64,000 nt of DNA from Balanoglossus misakiensis (Eukaryota > Hemichordata): contig CM082576.2 in NCBI GenBank assembly GCA_040954595.2, positions 17,236,001 to 17,300,000 of the forward strand. Direction: 5' to 3'. Shown piece by piece: positions 59,624-64,000 of this stretch; the first letter of the stretch is position 1, and each line of letters starts with the position of its first letter. The position numbers and the translations under genes are program-made. Below the pieces are notes generated by a model that was given only the letters and a program-made list of their open reading frames with translations, was not told where the DNA came from and did not search any database.

Positions 59624-60997
59624 GAAAACCAATTTTTTAAATCCAAATGTTCAATTTTTCATGGTCTGAAAGGTGACCACTCATCAATTCGTAAATAGAA
59701 ACAGGAAATATTTTATGTGCTCTAGAAATATTAACTTCTGCGTACAAGGGAATGTATAACTACTTCCCATCATCAAGAGGCATTTTCTCATTTTTTGACT
59801 CCATTGTCTTTGAAGTTTTAAATCAAAAGTTGACAACCAGAAGGTTACATTTTCATATAATCATACTTAGCACATGTGCAGCCATTGATCATCAACATTT
59901 GATTTCCTCTGATGAAACCAAATGCCCTAGAGTTTCATATCAGTACAAGGTCCATCGGGCTATTATTCTAAGGCAGGTTTGACAAACTTGGTGTACATGT
60001 ACTTTGTTGATTTGTTCTGTATTGATTTGTGTTTCTTTTCATTTAGCCATATAAATAAAAATGTTATATTTGAATGTGGCTGGGTTCGATTGCATTTCCC
60101 CCCTGATCCTATTAATTGATGTGAACCAACGACAAAGTCTTTATCTATTTACGGATGCTGAAATATTCCAAATTTATCGGTGGAAATTCTCATCCATAGT
60201 GACCTCTGCTGCTACCAACCAGGTCTACATTTTCTGCTGATGTTAATTTATGGAAAGTAATGAAATAAATTTGGCGATAAATCCTGGTCGTACATTGGCC
60301 AATTTGAAGGAGACAAGTCTTCATTTACAAAGTTGCTGCTCATGGGGCTTTAATTAAAGGGGGCAGTTATTTGCATGCTATGCCCAGTAAACTTTCAATA
60401 GAGTGCCAGATGTGACTTGAATGTCCTCACGTGATACATTTCCTGGGACACCCAAGTCTCGATATTTAGGGATTAACCCCCTTTAAAATGATCATTTTGC
60501 CACGTTGATCTGTTGAGACATAAGTTGTTTGGACAAACATACAAATGTAGGCCGACGTTATACATCAATGAAATTTGTCACTGTTAAGTACAGGTCAAAC
60601 TGATCGCTGAAAGTACACCAATAATAGCACCTCACTGCAGGGATGCTGAATTTTCTCGGAAGGATCACTGATCATTTCTCAGGTCCAGACAATTTTATGG
60701 TGCCCTCTATACTACCGCTTTTGGTTGCAATCCCCATAAGATGTCATTGACAGCAATTTTTCTTTTGGTCATAACTCAATTAATTCGCTGTCCGCTGAAA
60801 CCAAAACTAATCAGCTCTTGCCATTCCAAAGCAGAACATGTGTATCAAGCTTGATAGAAATCTGATCAGCCGTTTATGAGGTATAGAAACAGAGACAGAG
60901 ACGCACAGAATGCTATAACATAACCTTGCGTGGTGCGATCACGCAAGGTAAGTACCTGAAACTTGAGTCCAATTCAGTTGACAATGACTTGTTACTT
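59624..60997. other. NXF1 - dehydrogenase intergenic region
   Basis: No gene is seen. The two genes are tail-to-tail. Short frames here have no domain support. Confidence 0.45.
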
Positions 60998-61003
60998 TTT
61001 ATT
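60998..61003 (-). terminator. Candidate polyadenylation signal of the dehydrogenase gene
   Basis: AATAAA on the minus strand about 460 bp downstream of the dehydrogenase stop codon. Confidence 0.35.
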
Positions 61004-61287
61004 GAGAAACTGATTCAGAAATACATACTCTGTGTTCAAAATACTTCCTAGTAGTTTAGGATGCAAGCTATCCCAGATTGACTTCAAATGTTTCTATGAA
61101 AACATAAAATGTACACACTGAATTTGAAGAAATTATTTGAAGAATGCAACACGTTTTCTTGGCTTCCATGGTTTTTTTTTAACAGGGTCAAAGAAACTGA
61201 CAGAATTTAAACTAAGTCAAAAATGATGTTTGATCAAAATGTCATACATGGTAAAAAAACAGCCTTTCTTGCATATCCAAAATAGAA

Positions 61288-61346
61288 CCAAAACAGTCAG
61301 TTTCCTTTCAGCCTTTGGCCAGGCCTCTGGAAACCGACTGTTTTGG
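61288..61346. repeat. CAGTC hairpin family, copy in dehydrogenase 3' region
   Basis: CAAAACAGTCAGTTTCC faces GGAAACCGACTGTTTTG around a GCCTTTGGCC core; about 59 bp. If the 3' UTR extends to the candidate poly(A) signal, this hairpin is transcribed. Confidence 0.75.
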
Positions 61347-61466
61347 GGCGACATGCAGTCCCTCAGGGAAACATATGCTGGATAACCTCATAGCCTTTCA
61401 ATGTGTATACTGTTGCCTCATGCTATGCAATATTGTGTATATGGCAAAAGAAGTCGCTGTTCAACA

Positions 61467-62821
61467 TCATACAGGATCAATGAATGGGATTTCAATGGTT
61501 GTCAAGGGAACACCTCCACCAATCATAGACGCAGTGCCACTGTAGCTAGAATCTTCTATCATTGTAGCCACAGCATCGCCAACAGCTTCAGGTCTGAAAA
61601 AAGAATTGGTGTCAATATTTTAACAAACCATTTGCACATCACTCATTTTGTCATTGTCCAAGATGATGTTTTTCCAAATAATACCATCCTCTCACATGAA
61701 CCGATTTTGCGCGATGTGGGAATGAAAACGGATTTATAATAAAAATATTTTTAGCTCTGCTGTCAGAAACGCAGAGCTTATCAGATAAGATGATTGTCGA
61801 TGGGTGTTTGTCAAAACTTTTCTTCTTCTCTGTGAGACCACTGGTCTGATTGCTTTCAAATTTGGTCTGCAGGTAATTTGTGGGGGTGACCTAAGTTAAT
61901 ACACATCGCGCCATTGGATAACAATAAGCGCGTGTTAGCAAAAGAACGCTTTGTCATCCAATCAGTGCTCGCGTCATATACAGCTTTCGATTCAGTGAGA
62001 GTGTGGGATCGATTTGTTCTCACACTCTGATGCCACACTCACAGGGTGCCAGGAGTGTGAGAAGTGCTTGTCTTGACTTACTCTATAGCAGGTGCCCTTT
62101 CCAAGTCTTCTGTGATCTCTTTGACATATCGGTTTGCCTCAGATGGATAAGTTTTGAGAGCAGTTAGTGTGTTGACCATACCTGGACAGATAGCTGCTAC
62201 TCGTACATTATTTTCAAGCACCCGAGGTTCATTCTGTAAGAGTATACACATTGATTTGTCAGACACATTTGTGTTAGATTAAAGGAGAGGACATCTCAGC
62301 CCCTTCGTGACAATAATGAGAATTCTACTACAAATTCTTTGCAGACTCAATGTTATTTAAAACGTATTCTGAATGTTTCATTACAAATGGCTTTTCAAAA
62401 TACAATATATTTTGATTTTGGCAAATGCAAGTACATGGGTTATTCATTCTTGCAGGACATTGAATATAATTCTTCAAGGGAAATTTTCAATCCCTGGTTC
62501 TTGAATAAGGTCCTGCTGACACTGAATGTTTACATTATGGAAACCCCTAATATTTTCCATTGAAACATTTCGTTTTAGATACAGCTGTTAAAGTTGTTAC
62601 ACATTTAGCTGAGATTTTTCCAATTAATTTTTTTGTGTGGATTTCAAGAGAGCTTTCTTTTATTCAGTGAACCAGTCGTACACAAACTGTACATTGTTCA
62701 GAATACATTGTAATTTGCTGCAGATCTTTTCTGTGCATACTTACTGCTACACTTCTTGTATAGCCAACGACACCATGTTTTGTGGCTGCATAGACAGGAA
62801 GTAAACTATTGGGAAAGATAC
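61467..62821 (-). CDS. Short-chain dehydrogenase, 15-PGDH-like (three 3' exons)
   Basis: Classical SDR enzymes oxidise or reduce alcohols and ketones with NAD(P); the nearest match I recognise is NAD-dependent 15-hydroxyprostaglandin dehydrogenase. Exons on the minus strand: 62,745-62,821; 62,082-62,233; 61,467-61,593, with consistent phases (1, 0, 2) and a TGA stop. The first has the catalytic YxxxK motif in 'PVYAATKHGVVGYTRS'; the second begins 'NEPRVLENNVRVAAICPGMV', including the CPG-x-V-xT cofactor/substrate motif after the catalytic helix; the third carries the C-terminal 'AVATMIEDSSYSGTASMIGG'. The N-terminal Rossmann half (TGxxxGxG, NNAG) was not found and is probably beyond the right edge. 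Alternatively this is another SDR subfamily with the same layout. Confidence 0.82.
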
Positions 62822-62934
62822 CTGCATATTAAAAATAACGAATGTGTTATGACATTATGATTGACACAGCCACACTAGTCCACATCGGCCAATGTCTTAT
62901 GCACATTGAAGACAAAATTGACTTAATGAATATA

Positions 62935-63203
62935 TTAAAGGGACATCAGCTGTAACTTTTGGCTTTATTTTCAGTATTTGTGTTCTGTGTACCATATGCA
63001 ATTTCTTGTTCTACTCCAAACATCATGCTGTTATACCCAGTACTCCACTTGTCAACATAGCCTGTATGTGTGTAATTGTTATTGTTGACAAATGAATTCT
63101 AGTCCGGACTTGAATTCAAAATTTGCACAAAAACAATACTGAATGTATACATATAGGCTGTGTCACTTAAGATAGTGAAAAGTTACAACTAATGGAGCTT
63201 TAA
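62935..63203. mobile_element. TTAA MITE family B, copy 3 (269 bp)
   Basis: Starts TTAAAGGGACATCAGCTG, ends AGTTACAACTAATGGAGC then TTTAA, with an internal deletion of about 80 bp relative to the copy at 52,573. It is probably in an intron of the dehydrogenase gene. Confidence 0.87.
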
Positions 63204-64000
63204 TTTCAGCTCTGAGATGAGGCCAATCTGTTGAGTATGTTACACTCTTCAATAGACAATCCAGACGAGCGTAGTTGTATATATATATGGTTCCTTTGGT
63301 TTATTGAAGTACTCTAACTTCCAAGGAGTTTAAGACTCTAACACAACGAGTTTACTGTCAGTTCATGCACACAGAGGCACTAGACCACACATCTGACATT
63401 AGCCAAGCCGCACACTGCACTCAAGTTTTCCATGTGCTTCTCAAACTAACCGGCATGCTACAATTATAATAATTGTCGCCACCTCTTTGCCAAATACAGA
63501 TAGTGGTATACCTCCTCTAACTACATATAAGGATTCTTGCTCATTACAAATCAATTAATTTAGCTTAAGATCAAACAGATAGTCAATGATGGACATTTCC
63601 TTAAACCCTGCAAAATTCCAGACTTGCCCAAATTCCAGTGTTTCCCAATGGAGCAAGTTTGTTTTGGTCACTCATAAAACTCTGTCAAACTTTGAGACTA
63701 TGCTCTGTGTGTGATCAGATGGAAGTCATTAAGTCAAGTCATTCTCAAGGCTTTACGACTATAATGTCAACATTTAGGTTACCAAGTAGATTTCGTTGGT
63801 GTGGGGCAGGACTTTACTGAAATTGAATTTTGTGTATCAATTGTATACCCTACACTCTCCCCCTGTAAAATAAATGTCGTCCCAGACATTTCCCTATCAG
63901 AAGCTAAAAAAATCAATTCATGCATTCTAAAAAAAAACACATTCTAGTACTAATCAAAACATGCAAGTAATATATCAAAACACGCAAGTTTATATTCAGT
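63204..64000. other. Right-edge stretch, probably intron of the dehydrogenase gene
   Basis: No exon for the dehydrogenase N-terminus could be identified here. There is a short TATATATA run near 63,277 and nothing else notable. Confidence 0.4.

Overview
This 64-kb window is animal nuclear DNA. It has GT-AG introns, low coding density, many dispersed repeats and hairpin (MITE-like) elements, and remnants of LINE-type and Tc1-type transposons. The gene families, roughly 1-kb introns and many short palindromes suggest a marine invertebrate, most likely a non-vertebrate deuterostome (hemichordate, echinoderm or amphioxus). I cannot fix the species. I found no tRNA, rRNA, CRISPR or prokaryote-type feature.

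Layout. Positions 1-9,290 are repeat-rich with no intact gene: copies of an unidentified dispersed repeat (here R1), poly-C tracts, a decayed reverse-transcriptase fragment (8,130-8,480) and a near-perfect hairpin (8,886-8,981). Positions 9,277-12,255 (minus) hold a TRAF-like gene with TRAF zinc finger, coiled coil and MATH domain. It carries an in-frame TAG and an apparent frameshift. Positions 13,000-24,400 are a repeat field with more R1 copies, a LINE 3' fragment, a Tc1-like fragment, a 503-bp TTAA-flanked MITE, large inverted repeats and a 74-bp tandem duplication. Positions 24,460-25,430 hold a 22-bp minisatellite and a broken integrase-type HTH fragment. Positions 26,418-27,624 are a 5'-truncated LINE with an open reverse transcriptase. 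Positions 28,974-31,733 (plus) carry exons of an unidentified coiled-coil gene with an in-frame TGA.

The right half is a conserved gene block. ZFYVE19/ANCHR (minus; eight coding exons, 41,770 to 34,062, last exon not found) lies head-to-head with NXF1 (plus; 20 coding exons, 42,608-59,013, 692 aa). Their start codons are 837 bp apart with ETS-like sites at both ends, which suggests a shared bidirectional promoter. NXF1 runs tail-to-tail into the 3' half of a short-chain dehydrogenase resembling 15-hydroxyprostaglandin dehydrogenase (minus; 62,821 to 61,467), whose 5' exons are probably outside the window. NXF1 is the general mRNA export receptor; ZFYVE19 acts in the abscission checkpoint. I see no pathway linking the neighbours.

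The most interesting non-genic signal is a set of terminal-inverted-repeat elements that begin and end exactly at TTAA. They fall into at least six sequence families and eleven copies, and most sit in ZFYVE19 and NXF1 introns. Also notable are an 886-bp foldback in NXF1 intron 15, a hairpin carrying telomere-like repeats in ZFYVE19 intron 1, a three-copy family of roughly 60-bp hairpins, and the 110-nt exon / cassette intron / 37-nt exon block of NXF1, in which intron retention would hit a stop codon inside the splice donor.
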